A stretch of DNA of 64,000 bases from Enterobacter asburiae (GTDB lineage Bacteria; Pseudomonadota; Gammaproteobacteria; Enterobacterales; Enterobacteriaceae), in the NCBI RefSeq assembly GCF_024599655.1, contig NZ_CP102247.1:1922001-1986000 (forward strand), read 5' to 3'. The translations under genes were made by a program, and so were the position numbers. Position 1 is the stretch's first letter; every line of letters begins with the position of its first letter. The notes beneath the pieces are model-generated. The model was not told where the DNA came from. It saw nothing but the letters and a program-made list of their open reading frames with translations, and did no database searches. This document shows, piece by piece, positions 51,951 through 61,084 of this stretch.

Positions 51951-53393
51951 TTACTCGACGGTCATGACGCGCGTGGTGTTGGTTGAGCCGATGGTGCTCA
52001 TCACATCGCCCTGGGTCACAATGACGATATCACCGGACACCAGATAGCCTTTGTCGCGCAGCAGGTTTACGGCATCGTGTGCCGCCGCTACGCCGTCATT
52101 GGTGCTGTCGAAGTGAACCGGCGTCACGCCGCGGTACAGCGCGGTCAGGTTCAGGGTACGCTCGTGACGGGACATGGCGAAGATCGGCAGACCAGAGCTG
52201 ATACGAGAAGTCATCAGCGCGGTGCGGCCAGATTCGGTCATGGTGATGATCGCGGTAACGCCTTTCAGATGGTTTGCCGCGTACATCGCAGACATCGCAA
52301 TCGCTTCTTCTACGTTGTCGAACTGCACGTCCAGACGGTGTTTAGAAACGTTAATGCTTGGGATCTTTTCAGCGCCCAGGCAGACGCGCGCCATGGCGGC
52401 CACGGTTTCTGCCGGATACTGGCCCGCAGCGGTTTCCGCAGAGAGCATCACCGCATCGGTACCGTCCAGCACGGCGTTAGCCACGTCCATGACTTCTGCA
52501 CGGGTTGGCATTGGGTTGGTGATCATCGACTCCATCATCTGAGTGGCGGTGATCACCGCGCGGTTCAGCTGACGTGCGCGACGAATCAGCGCTTTCTGGA
52601 TACCTACCAGCTCAGGGTCGCCGATTTCCACGCCCAGGTCACCGCGCGCAACCATTACCACATCGGACGCGAGGATCACATCGTCCATAGCATCCTGATC
52701 GCAAACGGCTTCCGCGCGTTCAACTTTCGCGACGATTTTGGCATCGCAGCCTGCATCACGTGCCAGGCGACGCGCATAGTTCAGATCTTCGCCGCAGCGC
52801 GGGAAGGAGACGGCCAGGTAGTCAACGCCGATCAGCGCGGCAGTGACGATGTCCGCTTTGTCTTTATCGGTAAGCGCTTCAGCAGAGAGGCCGCCACCCA
52901 GTTTGTTGATGCCTTTATTGTTGGAGAGCGGGCCGCCGACGGTGACTTCGGTGAACACTTTCATGCCCTGAACTTCCAGCACCTTCAGCTGTACGCGACC
53001 GTCGTCGAGCAGCAAGATATCGCCAGGCACCACGTCAGCCGGCAGGCCTTTATAGTCGATACCGACTTTCTCTTTATCGCCTTCGCCTTTGCCCAGGTTG
53101 GCATCCAGCAGGAATTTGTCGCCGATATTGAGGAAAACTTTACCCTCTTTAAAGGTCGATACGCGGATTTTTGGACCCTGCAAATCGCCGAGGATGGCCA
53201 CGTGGCGGCCCAGTTTTGCTGCGATTTCACGCACTTTGTCGGCACGTAATTTATGGTCTTCTGGCGTACCGTGAGAGAAGTTCATACGCACCACGTTGGC
53301 ACCAGCGGCGATAATTTTCTCAAGATTGTTATCGCGATCGGTGGCCGGGCCTAAGGTGGTTACGATCTTGGTTCTGCGAAGCCTTCTGGACAT
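51951..53393 (-). CDS. pykA: Pyruvate kinase II
   Basis: PykA converts phosphoenolpyruvate and ADP to pyruvate and ATP, the last step of glycolysis. The 480-residue protein has the TIM-barrel catalytic lysine region IVAKVERAEA, the MVARGDLGVEIG and ATQMMESMI motifs and a C-terminal allosteric domain. An upstream ATG eight codons earlier is rejected because ACGGAG lies correctly before 53393 and MSRRLRRTKIVTT is the family start. The 140-base gap to hexR should hold its promoter. Confidence 0.97.
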   Translation of the reverse strand: MSRRLRRTKIVTTLGPATDRDNNLEKIIAAGANVVRMNFSHGTPEDHKLRADKVREIAAKLGRHVAILGDLQGPKIRVSTFKEGKVFLNIGDKFLLDANLGKGEGDKEKVGIDYKGLPADVVPGDILLLDDGRVQLKVLEVQGMKVFTEVTVGGPLSNNKGINKLGGGLSAEALTDKDKADIVTAALIGVDYLAVSFPRCGEDLNYARRLARDAGCDAKIVAKVERAEAVCDQDAMDDVILASDVVMVARGDLGVEIGDPELVGIQKALIRRARQLNRAVITATQMMESMITNPMPTRAEVMDVANAVLDGTDAVMLSAETAAGQYPAETVAAMARVCLGAEKIPSINVSKHRLDVQFDNVEEAIAMSAMYAANHLKGVTAIITMTESGRTALMTSRISSGLPIFAMSRHERTLNLTALYRGVTPVHFDSTNDGVAAAHDAVNLLRDKGYLVSGDIVIVTQGDVMSTIGSTNTTRVMTVE

Positions 53394-53533
53394 GTAATAC
53401 TCCGTTGACTGAAACAACTTTGGTGTTGCGTGAACATTGAATCGGTCTTCATCTGCTGCAAGGCAGCGGAGAGTGGACCGAATGCCGTAAATCGTTACAT
53501 CGTAATTATTGGTTACGTCTTCGTTATCAACTA

Positions 53534-54403
53534 TCAGGGAACATCGCTCTTTATAAGCAATTCTTTATCAAAACGCGATTCCTTCAGCGCTTCCTTGACC
53601 CGCTTCAAGTTATCCCGGAATTTTGCGCCCCGACGTAAGGTAAAACCGGTCGCCAGCACGTCAATCACGGTAAGCTGCGCCAGCCGGGAAACCATCGGCA
53701 TATAAATGTCGGTGTCTTCCGGCACGTCAAGGGTGATCGCCAGCGTCGCCTCACGCGCCAGCGGCGTGCCTGCCGTGGTGAGGGCAATCACCATGGCATC
53801 GTTTTCACGGGCCAGCTGCGCCAGCTCTACCTGACTCTTGGTGCGGCCGGTATGCGAAATCAGTACCACGACGTCATCTTCACTGCAATTCATACAGCTC
53901 ATGCGTTGCAGCACAATGTCATCGGAATAAATAACCGGGACGTTAAAGCGGAAAAATTTGTTCATCGCGTCATGCGCTACGGCCGCCGACGACCCGAGAC
54001 CAAAGAACGCAATCCGCTTGGCCTGGGTGAGTAAATCCACCGCGCGATTCACGGAACTCATGTCCAGAGACTGGCGGACGTGGTCGAGCGAAGCCATAGC
54101 CGATTCAAAAATTTTCGCGGTATAGGCATCAACGCTGTCGTCTTCATCCACATTACGATTAACATAAGGGGTGCCGTTAGCCAGACTTTGTGCCAGATGC
54201 AGTTTAAAATCAGGAAAGCCGCGCGTTTCCAGGCTGCGGCAAAAGCGGTTGACCGTCGGTTCGCTAACACCCGCTTCCTGTGCCAGAGCGGCGATGCTCG
54301 AATGAATCGCCTGAGCGGGGGAGGCGAGAATGACCTCGGCCACTTTTCGCTCGGATTTGCTAAGGTGTTCCAGTTGAAACTGGATTTTTTCCAGCATGTT
54401 CAT
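53534..54403 (-). CDS. hexR: Transcriptional regulator HexR (RpiR family)
   Basis: HexR represses central sugar genes such as zwf until 2-keto-3-deoxy-6-phosphogluconate relieves it. The 289-residue protein has an N-terminal RpiR helix-turn-helix (ALAQEAGVSEPTVNRFCRSL) and a C-terminal SIS sugar-isomerase-like domain (FFGLGSSAAVAHDA, ISHTGRTKS). It is divergent from zwf, and a HexR operator lies in front of zwf. Confidence 0.96.
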   Translation of the reverse strand: MNMLEKIQFQLEHLSKSERKVAEVILASPAQAIHSSIAALAQEAGVSEPTVNRFCRSLETRGFPDFKLHLAQSLANGTPYVNRNVDEDDSVDAYTAKIFESAMASLDHVRQSLDMSSVNRAVDLLTQAKRIAFFGLGSSAAVAHDAMNKFFRFNVPVIYSDDIVLQRMSCMNCSEDDVVVLISHTGRTKSQVELAQLARENDAMVIALTTAGTPLAREATLAITLDVPEDTDIYMPMVSRLAQLTVIDVLATGFTLRRGAKFRDNLKRVKEALKESRFDKELLIKSDVP

Positions 54404-54429
54404 GTTAACAGGACGCTCATGGGTGTAAA

Positions 54430-54453
54430 CGATTTCATAAATTGATGAAATCG
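54430..54453. repeat. Inverted repeat upstream of hexR
   Basis: CGATTTCAT and ATGAAATCG form a perfect nine-base inverted repeat with a six-base spacer, 27 bases before the hexR start. It may be an operator overlapping the hexR promoter or leader. It does not match the HexR consensus. Confidence 0.6.
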
Positions 54454-54470
54454 TGATTCGATTTAGCCGA

Positions 54471-54502
54471 TATTACCCTTGTGGCTTCCCTAAAGGGTAA
54501 TA
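54471..54502. repeat. Second inverted repeat in hexR-zwf gap
   Basis: TATTACCCTT and AAGGGTAATA form a perfect ten-base inverted repeat with a 12-base spacer. The arms resemble half of a HexR-like TAAT/ATTA pattern but the spacing is much longer. The function is unknown. Confidence 0.6.
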
Positions 54503-54638
54503 ATCGACAAGATAATGTTGTTGTTTTTTTTCATTACTTGATCGGTGTCGGGTTTTGCCGTGACCCTGTTGCGCAAAGAAACGGCGGTTGTTGCGTCATT
54601 GCGCCGTCGTAATCCTCCAGAGAGGGAAAAATCGCGTT

Positions 54639-54658
54639 ATCGCACGCGACGATAAGCG
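54639..54658 (+). promoter_or_regulatory. SoxS/MarA/Rob box of zwf
   Basis: ATCGCACGCGACGATAAGCG aligns with the Sox/Mar box consensus and closely with the E. coli zwf site. zwf induction by SoxS supplies NADPH under oxidative stress. Confidence 0.7.
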
Positions 54659-54698
54659 CTAATGGTTTCGGGAATGACGTAAAAGCAGTACAGTGCAT

Positions 54699-54713
54699 TG
54701 TAATAAAATTACA
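54699..54713. promoter_or_regulatory. HexR operator at zwf
   Basis: TGTAATAAAATTACA is a perfect palindrome identical to the reported HexR consensus pattern (TGTAAT-WWW-ATTACA). It lies 46 bases before the zwf start and would overlap its promoter. Confidence 0.88.
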
Positions 54714-54759
54714 ACGATACCTGGCAGAAGTACCAGGTGATCCAACTGAGGAGAATGAC

Positions 54760-56235
54760 ATGGCGGTAACGCAAACAGCCCAGGCATGTGACCTGGTCAT
54801 TTTCGGCGCGAAAGGCGATCTTGCACGCCGAAAATTGCTGCCTTCCCTGTATCAACTGGAGAAAGCGGGCCAAATTCATCCGGATACCCGTATCCTGGGT
54901 GTAGGGCGCGCCGACTGGGACAAAGACGCTTATACCAAAGTCGTCCGTGAGGCGCTCGAAACTTTCATGAAGGAAAAAATTGATGAAAGTTTGTGGGATA
55001 CCCTGAGTGGACGTCTCGATTTCTGCAACCTGGACGTCAATGACGTCAGCGCGTTTACCCGTTTAGGCGCGATGCTGGATCAGAAAAACCGTGTCACCAT
55101 TAACTATTTCGCCATGCCGCCAAGCACCTTCGGCGCCATCTGCAAAGGTCTGGGCGAAGCCAAACTGAACGCCAAACCGGCGCGCGTCGTGATGGAGAAG
55201 CCGCTGGGTACGTCGCTGGCAACCTCGCGTGAAATCAACGACCAGGTGGGCGAGTTCTTTGAAGAGTGCCAGGTCTACCGTATCGACCACTATCTCGGTA
55301 AAGAGACGGTACTGAACCTGCTGGCGCTGCGTTTCGCTAACTCCCTGTTTGTGAATAACTGGGACAACCGCACTATCGACCACGTGGAAATCACCGTGGC
55401 GGAAGAGGTGGGGATTGAAGGCCGCTGGGGTTACTTTGACCAGGCCGGCCAGATGCGCGACATGATCCAGAACCACCTGCTGCAGATTCTGTGCATGATT
55501 GCCATGTCTCCACCGTCTGACCTGACGGCTGACAGCATCCGTGACGCAAAAGTGAAGGTGCTGAAGTCACTGCGCCGCATCGACCGCTCCAACGTGCGTG
55601 AGAAGACCGTTCGCGGCCAGTACACCGCCGGGTTTGCGCAAGGCAAAAAAGTGCCTGGCTACCTGGAAGAAGAGGGCGCGAACAAGTCCAGCAACACCGA
55701 GACGTTCGTGGCCATCCGCGTGGATATCGACGACTGGCGCTGGGCGGGGGTTCCGTTCTACCTGCGCACCGGTAAACGTCTGCCAGCCAAATGTTCCGAA
55801 GTGGTGGTTTACTTCAAAAACCCGGAACTGAACCTGTTCAAAGAGTCCTGGCAGGAGCTGCCGCAGAACAAACTGACCATTCGTCTGCAGCCGGACGAGG
55901 GCGTGGATATCCAGATCCTGAACAAAGTGCCGGGCCTGGATCACAAACACAACCTGCAGACCACCAAGCTGGATCTGAGCTACTCCGAAACCTTCAACCA
56001 GACGCACCTGGCCGATGCTTACGAGCGTCTGCTGCTGGAAACCATGCGCGGTATCCAGGCACTGTTCGTGCGCCGCGACGAAGTGGAAGAAGCGTGGAAA
56101 TGGGTCGACTCCATCACCGAAGCCTGGGCTGCCGATCAGGATGCGCCAAAACCGTATCAGGCGGGGACCTGGGGACCTGTCGCGTCGGTTGCGATGATCA
56201 CCCGCGATGGCCGCTCCTGGAACGAGTTTGAGTAA
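54760..56235 (+). CDS. zwf: Glucose-6-phosphate dehydrogenase
   Basis: Zwf oxidises glucose 6-phosphate to 6-phosphogluconolactone with NADP, feeding the pentose phosphate and Entner-Doudoroff routes. The 491-residue protein has the coenzyme motif FGAKGDLARRKL near residue 15 and the active-site stretch YRIDHYLGKE. It is under SoxS and HexR-type sites and is followed by a terminator before edd. Confidence 0.98.
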   Translation: MAVTQTAQACDLVIFGAKGDLARRKLLPSLYQLEKAGQIHPDTRILGVGRADWDKDAYTKVVREALETFMKEKIDESLWDTLSGRLDFCNLDVNDVSAFTRLGAMLDQKNRVTINYFAMPPSTFGAICKGLGEAKLNAKPARVVMEKPLGTSLATSREINDQVGEFFEECQVYRIDHYLGKETVLNLLALRFANSLFVNNWDNRTIDHVEITVAEEVGIEGRWGYFDQAGQMRDMIQNHLLQILCMIAMSPPSDLTADSIRDAKVKVLKSLRRIDRSNVREKTVRGQYTAGFAQGKKVPGYLEEEGANKSSNTETFVAIRVDIDDWRWAGVPFYLRTGKRLPAKCSEVVVYFKNPELNLFKESWQELPQNKLTIRLQPDEGVDIQILNKVPGLDHKHNLQTTKLDLSYSETFNQTHLADAYERLLLETMRGIQALFVRRDEVEEAWKWVDSITEAWAADQDAPKPYQAGTWGPVASVAMITRDGRSWNEFE

Positions 56236-56260
56236 GATAATCCTCTAGCCCGTAAGTGTT

Positions 56261-56276
56261 ATTTTACCGGTAACAT
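56261..56276. promoter_or_regulatory. GntR-type operator upstream of edd
   Basis: ATTTTACCGGTAACAT fits the GntR pattern ATGTTA-N4-TAACAT with one changed base. E. coli edd-eda is GntR-repressed and gluconate-inducible from this interval. The box lies 26 bases after zwf and upstream of the zwf terminator. Confidence 0.7.
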
Positions 56277-56312
56277 GATCTAACACAGCTAGTGGCACAA
56301 TTTTCAACTTTT

Positions 56313-56347
56313 AAGCTCCGCGTGGATTCACCCGCGGAGCTTTTTTT
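56313..56347 (+). terminator. Intrinsic terminator after zwf
   Basis: AAGCTCCGCG pairs with CGCGGAGCTT around a ten-base loop and is followed by a long T-run. It separates zwf from edd. Confidence 0.92.
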
Positions 56348-56468
56348 ATTACACTGCCGGAAGTGATTTTGCCCCTGAGCTCCGGACAGCAAGCGTTTCA
56401 GCGTTGTTAACAACTGCCAGCGACTTTGTAAACTCCCGAGCCCGGACAGATAAATTAGAGGAGCTTTT

Positions 56469-58280
56469 ATGAATCCGACATTGTTACGCGTAACACAGCG
56501 CATTACTGAGCGCTCGAAAGAGACCCGCTCGGCCTACCTCGCCCGGATTGAACAGGCAAAGAGCAACACCGTCCACCGATCTCAGCTGGCCTGCGGGAAC
56601 CTGGCGCACGGCTTCGCCGCCTGCCAGCCTGATGATAAAGCGTCGCTGAAAAGCATGTTGCGTAACAATATCGCCATCATTACTTCCTATAACGATATGC
56701 TTTCCGCTCACCAGCCGTATGAGGTCTATCCCGCTATCATCCGTAACGCGCTGCACAGCGTAAATGCCGTGGGCCAGGTGGCAGGCGGCGTACCTGCCAT
56801 GTGCGACGGCGTGACGCAGGGGCAGGACGGCATGGAGCTGTCCCTGCTGAGCCGCGAAGTGATTGCGATGTCTGCGGCGGTGGGCCTGTCACACAACATG
56901 TTTGATGGTGCGCTGTATCTCGGCGTGTGCGACAAGATTGTCCCGGGCCTGGTAATGGCGGCGCTGTCGTTTGGGCACCTGCCTGCGATCTTCGTGCCGT
57001 CAGGCCCAATGGCGAGCGGTCTGCCGAACAAAGAAAAAGTGCGTATCCGCCAGCTGTACGCGGAAGGGAAAGCTGACCGTCAGGCGCTGCTGGAGGCGGA
57101 AGCCGCGTCCTATCATGCGCCGGGGACCTGTACGTTCTACGGTACGGCTAATACTAACCAGATGGTGGTGGAGTTTATGGGAATGCAGCTTCCGGGCTCG
57201 TCCTTTATCCAGCCGGATGCGCCGCTGCGCAAGGCGCTGACCGAGGCCGCGGCCCGTCAGGTCACGCGCCTGACCGGCAACGGCAACGAATGGATGCCGA
57301 TGGGCAAAATGGTTGACGAAAAAGTCATCGTCAACGGGATTGTCGCGCTGCTGGCAACCGGGGGGTCAACCAACCACACCATGCACCTGGTGGCTATGGC
57401 GCGTGCGGCGGGCATTCTGATTAACTGGGATGACTTCTCCGAAATCTCTTCCGTGGTGCCGCTGATGGCACGCCTGTACCCGAACGGTCCGGCGGATATT
57501 AACCACTTCCAGGCCGCAGGCGGCGTACCGCTGCTGATGCGCGAGCTGCTGAAAGGCGGGCTGCTGCATGAAGACGTAAATACCGTGGCGGGCTTTGGCC
57601 TTAAGCGCTACACCCAGGAGCCGTGGCTGAACAACGGCGAGCTGGACTGGCGCGAAGGGGCGAGCGCGTCTCTTGATGCGCAGGTGATCGCCACCATCGA
57701 CAAACCGTTCTCACCTCACGGCGGCACTAAAGTGCTGAGCGGCAACCTCGGTCGCGCGGTAATGAAGACCTCTGCCGTACCGGAAGAGAACCAGATTATC
57801 GAAGCGCCGGCGGTGGTGTTTGAAAGCCAGCACGACGTGTTACCCGCCTTTGACGCCGGTCTGCTCGATAAAGACTGCGTGGTGGTGGTGCGTCACCAGG
57901 GGCCTAAAGCGAACGGGATGCCAGAATTACATAAACTTATGCCACCACTTGGTGTATTATTGGACCGCCGTTTCAAAATTGCGTTAGTCACCGATGGACG
58001 CCTCTCTGGGGCATCCGGTAAAGTGCCTTCAGCCATCCACGTAACGCCGGAAGCCTACGACGGCGGTTTACTGGCGAAAGTGCGCGACGGTGACATGATC
58101 CGCGTTAACGGCCAGACGGGCGAGTTAACCCTGCTGGTCGATGACGCCGAGCTGGCGGCACGTCAGCCCCATATTCCTGACCTGAGCGCATCGCGCGTGG
58201 GGACCGGACGCGAAATGTTCAGCGCGCTGCGTGAGAAACTCTCCGGTGCGGAGCAGGGCGCAACCTGTATTACGTTTTAA
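56469..58280 (+). CDS. edd: 6-phosphogluconate dehydratase
   Basis: Edd dehydrates 6-phosphogluconate to 2-keto-3-deoxy-6-phosphogluconate, the first Entner-Doudoroff step. The 603-residue protein belongs to the IlvD/Edd family; cysteines for its iron-sulfur cluster lie in MCDGVTQGQ and PGTCTFYGTANTNQM, and GRLSGASGKVPSAIH is the C-terminal block. AGAGGAGC precedes the ATG. It is followed 39 bases later by eda. Confidence 0.98.
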   Translation: MNPTLLRVTQRITERSKETRSAYLARIEQAKSNTVHRSQLACGNLAHGFAACQPDDKASLKSMLRNNIAIITSYNDMLSAHQPYEVYPAIIRNALHSVNAVGQVAGGVPAMCDGVTQGQDGMELSLLSREVIAMSAAVGLSHNMFDGALYLGVCDKIVPGLVMAALSFGHLPAIFVPSGPMASGLPNKEKVRIRQLYAEGKADRQALLEAEAASYHAPGTCTFYGTANTNQMVVEFMGMQLPGSSFIQPDAPLRKALTEAAARQVTRLTGNGNEWMPMGKMVDEKVIVNGIVALLATGGSTNHTMHLVAMARAAGILINWDDFSEISSVVPLMARLYPNGPADINHFQAAGGVPLLMRELLKGGLLHEDVNTVAGFGLKRYTQEPWLNNGELDWREGASASLDAQVIATIDKPFSPHGGTKVLSGNLGRAVMKTSAVPEENQIIEAPAVVFESQHDVLPAFDAGLLDKDCVVVVRHQGPKANGMPELHKLMPPLGVLLDRRFKIALVTDGRLSGASGKVPSAIHVTPEAYDGGLLAKVRDGDMIRVNGQTGELTLLVDDAELAARQPHIPDLSASRVGTGREMFSALREKLSGAEQGATCITF

Positions 58281-58319
58281 GACGACTTGATTTTAACGAT
58301 CTGGCGAGAGAAAACTCTG

Positions 58320-58961
58320 ATGAAAAACTGGAAAACAAGTGCAGAAGCAATCCTGACCACTGGCCCTGTCGTGCCGGTTATCGTGGTAAACAAGCTGGAG
58401 CACGCAGTACCGATGGCGAAAGCGCTGGTTGCGGGCGGCGTTCGCGTTCTGGAAGTCACCCTGCGTACCGCCTGCGCGATGGACGCTATCCGCGCTATCG
58501 CCAAAGAAGTGCCGGACGCCATCATCGGTGCGGGCACCGTTCTCAACGCGCAGCAGCTGGCAGAAGTGACCGACGCGGGCGCGCAGTTCGCCATCAGCCC
58601 TGGCCTGACCGAGCCGCTGCTGAAAGCCGCCACTGAAGGCACCATTCCGCTGATTCCGGGCATCAGCACCGTCTCTGAACTGATGCTGGGCATGGACTAC
58701 GGTCTGAAAGAGTTCAAATTCTTCCCGGCTGAAGCGAACGGCGGCACCAAAGCGCTGCAGGCGATTGCGGGTCCATTCTCTCAGGTACGCTTCTGCCCGA
58801 CGGGCGGTATCTCTCCTGCCAACTACCGTGACTACCTGGCGCTGAAAAGCGTGCTGTGCATCGGTGGTTCATGGCTGGTTCCGGCGGATGCGCTGGAAGC
58901 GGGCGACTGGGATCGCATCACCAAACTGGCTCGCGAAGCGGTTGAAGGCGCTAAGCAGTAA
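58320..58961 (+). CDS. eda: KDPG/KHG aldolase Eda
   Basis: Eda cleaves 2-keto-3-deoxy-6-phosphogluconate to pyruvate and glyceraldehyde 3-phosphate. The 213-residue class I aldolase has the Schiff-base lysine (about residue 133) in LKEFKFFPAEANGG and the glutamate in RVLEVTLRT. An in-frame start 11 codons earlier exists, but MKNWKTSAEAIL is the family start. It completes the Entner-Doudoroff pathway with edd. Confidence 0.97.
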   Translation: MKNWKTSAEAILTTGPVVPVIVVNKLEHAVPMAKALVAGGVRVLEVTLRTACAMDAIRAIAKEVPDAIIGAGTVLNAQQLAEVTDAGAQFAISPGLTEPLLKAATEGTIPLIPGISTVSELMLGMDYGLKEFKFFPAEANGGTKALQAIAGPFSQVRFCPTGGISPANYRDYLALKSVLCIGGSWLVPADALEAGDWDRITKLAREAVEGAKQ

Positions 58962-58976
58962 GCCATTCGCCGCATG

Positions 58977-59004
58977 AAAAACGGGCCTTACGGCCCGTTT
59001 TTTT
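58977..59004. terminator. Bidirectional terminator between eda and purT
   Basis: AAAACGGGCC pairs with GGCCCGTTTT around a TTAC loop, with A- and T-runs at both ends. It serves eda and the convergent purT, touching the purT stop codon. Confidence 0.93.
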
Positions 59005-60181
59005 ATCCTGCAACCTTGACGCTCGCAGCGGCCGCTTTCGCTCTCGCCACGGCGTCGTCAACGTTATCCCCGGTGGCTAATGCCACGCCAAGACGGCGGG
59101 TTCCGTCGATCTCCGGCTTGCCGAACAAACGTACCTGCAATCCGACACCCACCGCCCCGTCGACGTTATCAAACGTGACGTTCTGGCTGGTTAACTGCGG
59201 CAGGATCACCGCCGAGGCTGCCGGGCCATACTGACGGATACCGCCGACGGGCAGGCCGAGGAATGCGCGCACGTGCAGGGCGAACTCGGAGAGATCCTGC
59301 GAAATTAGCGTGACCATGCCGGTGTCATGCGGACGAGGGGAGACTTCGCTGAAAATCACCTCATCACCGCACACAAACAGCTCCACGCCGAACAGGCCAT
59401 AGCCGCCCAGCGCGAGTACGGTTTTACGGGCGATCTCCTGAGCACGCTCCAGCGCCAGGGCGCTCATCTGCTGCGGCTGCCAGGATTCGCGGTAATCGCC
59501 ATCCTCCTGACGGTGGCCAATCGGGTCGCAGAAATGGACCCCGTCAACGGCGCTGACGGTCAGAAGGGTGATTTCGAAATCAAACTTTACGACGCCTTCG
59601 ACGATGACGCGACCGGCTCCGGCACGGCCACCCTGCTGGGCATAATCCCACGCGTTATCCAGGGTGCTGCTGTCGCGAATAAAGCTCTGTCCTTTTCCGG
59701 AGGAACTCATCACCGGCTTAACGATGCACGGGTAGCCAATCTCCTCGACGGCCTTCAGGAATGCGGCCTTATCGCCCGCAAAACGGTAGCTCGAGGTGGG
59801 CAACCCCAGCTCTTCCGCCGCCAGGCGACGAATGCCTTCGCGGTTCATGGTCAGCTTTGCGGCTTTCGCGCAGGGCACCACGCGCTGGCCTTCCTGCTCG
59901 AGGGCGATCAGCGTATCGGTGGCAATGGCTTCAATTTCCGGTACGACAAAATCGGGTTTCTCGCGCGTAATCAGTTCGCGAAGGGCATCGCCATCCAGCA
60001 TGTTAATCACATAAGAACGGTGGGCGACGTGCATGGCGGGTGCGTCGGCGTAACGGTCTACGGCAATGACTTCCACACCTAAACGCTGGCACTCAATGGC
60101 GACCTCTTTCCCCAGCTCGCCCGATCCCAACAGCATCACTCGCGTCGCCGCAGGTCGCAGCGCAGTTCCTAAACGAATCAT
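59003..60181 (-). CDS. purT: Formate-dependent GAR transformylase PurT
   Basis: PurT makes formyl-glycinamide ribonucleotide from GAR, formate and ATP in purine synthesis. The 392-residue ATP-grasp enzyme has VMLLGSGELGKEVAIECQRLG at the N-terminus, PVMSSSGKGQS as the ATP loop and VELFVCGDEVIFSEVSPRPHD as the metal/ATP-site block. The frame opens 73 codons upstream, but AGGGGG lies before 60181 and a PurR box occupies the upstream region. Confidence 0.97.
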   Translation of the reverse strand: MIRLGTALRPAATRVMLLGSGELGKEVAIECQRLGVEVIAVDRYADAPAMHVAHRSYVINMLDGDALRELITREKPDFVVPEIEAIATDTLIALEQEGQRVVPCAKAAKLTMNREGIRRLAAEELGLPTSSYRFAGDKAAFLKAVEEIGYPCIVKPVMSSSGKGQSFIRDSSTLDNAWDYAQQGGRAGAGRVIVEGVVKFDFEITLLTVSAVDGVHFCDPIGHRQEDGDYRESWQPQQMSALALERAQEIARKTVLALGGYGLFGVELFVCGDEVIFSEVSPRPHDTGMVTLISQDLSEFALHVRAFLGLPVGGIRQYGPAASAVILPQLTSQNVTFDNVDGAVGVGLQVRLFGKPEIDGTRRLGVALATGDNVDDAVARAKAAAASVKVAG

Positions 60182-60215
60182 AACAATCCCCCTAAAAAAG
60201 TTGCGCGCAGTATAA

Positions 60216-60231
60216 ACGAAAACGTTTGCGT
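60216..60231. promoter_or_regulatory. PurR operator of purT
   Basis: ACGAAAACGTTTGCGT matches the PurR consensus ACGCAAACGTTTGCGT with one change. It lies 35 bases upstream of purT, where it would block the promoter when purines are plentiful. Confidence 0.88.
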
Positions 60232-60351
60232 CTGTCTTGTGCAGGGCTAAACGAGGGGGCAGAAATTTGCGCTTCTTTAGCCCGACCAGACGTTTCCTGA
60301 CGCCCGCTCGCTTACGCTGTGGAACATGTTCACCGTTAAGTGAGGGAAACC

Positions 60352-60999
60352 ATGTCTGGCTGGTTAAATCAACTGCAATCCCTGTTAGGGCAGAAAACAT
60401 CGTCTGGCGAGCGGGACCTTAGCAAGCTGCTGGTACCCGGGGCGCTCGGCGGACTGGCTGGCCTGCTGGTCGCGAATAAATCCTCACGCAAGCTGCTGGC
60501 AAAGTATGGCACAGGCGCGCTGCTGGCCGGCGGCGGCGCTATCGCGGGCACCGTGCTGTGGAATAAATACAAGGACAGGGTACGGACCGCGCACAGCGAT
60601 GAGCCGCATTATGGCGAGCACACCTCGCCGCTGGATCTGCGTACCGAACGGCTCATTCTTGCGCTGGTTTTTGCCGCGAAAAGTGACGGGCATATTGATG
60701 ATAAAGAACGTTCGGCGATCGAGCAGCAGCTGCGCGAAGCCGGGGTCGAAGAGAAGGGAAGAGTGCTGGTGGCGCAGGCGATAGAACAGCCTCTCGAGCC
60801 GCAGCGTCTTGCGCAAAGTGTGAAAAATGAGGAAGAGGCGCTGGAGCTCTATTTCCTCAGCTGCGCCGCCATCGATATCGATCACTTTATGGAGCGCAGC
60901 TACCTTAACGCCCTGGGCGATGCGTTAAAGATCCCTCAGGACGTGCGCGAGGGCATTGAGCGGGATATCCGGGAGCAAAAACAGGCGTTACAGGGATAG
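60352..60999 (+). CDS. yebE: DUF533 inner-membrane protein YebE
   Basis: This 215-residue protein of the DUF533/YebE family has a glycine-rich hydrophobic segment (residues about 28-65: LVPGALGGLAGLLVA, GTGALLAGGGAIAGTVLW) and a C-terminal TerB-like helical domain (ERLILALVFAAKSDGHID). In E. coli it is a Cpx envelope-stress target. I did not find a clear CpxR box here. The start is fixed by GTGAGGGAAACC before 60352. In E. coli yebF and yebG lie between purT and yebE; neither is present here. Confidence 0.92.
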   Translation: MSGWLNQLQSLLGQKTSSGERDLSKLLVPGALGGLAGLLVANKSSRKLLAKYGTGALLAGGGAIAGTVLWNKYKDRVRTAHSDEPHYGEHTSPLDLRTERLILALVFAAKSDGHIDDKERSAIEQQLREAGVEEKGRVLVAQAIEQPLEPQRLAQSVKNEEEALELYFLSCAAIDIDHFMERSYLNALGDALKIPQDVREGIERDIREQKQALQG

Positions 61000-61084
61000 C
61001 CGTCGCCGTCGCGACGCGGTTTCGCTTGCATCATGCGTGGGTTTTGCCAACCTTATAGGGTGTAAAACTTAAAAGAATGATGAC

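Larger units (their letters stand above)
54404..54759. promoter_or_regulatory. hexR-zwf divergent control region
   Basis: This 356-base gap has two inverted repeats near hexR (54430-54453 and 54471-54502), a SoxS/MarA-type box (54639-54658) and a HexR operator (54699-54713). No gene is seen. It must carry the promoters of both divergent genes. Confidence 0.8.

Noticed and set aside
52077..53249. A 390-codon open frame antisense to pykA
   Set aside because: Shadow of pykA codon bias; composition is low-quality and no homologue is recognisable.
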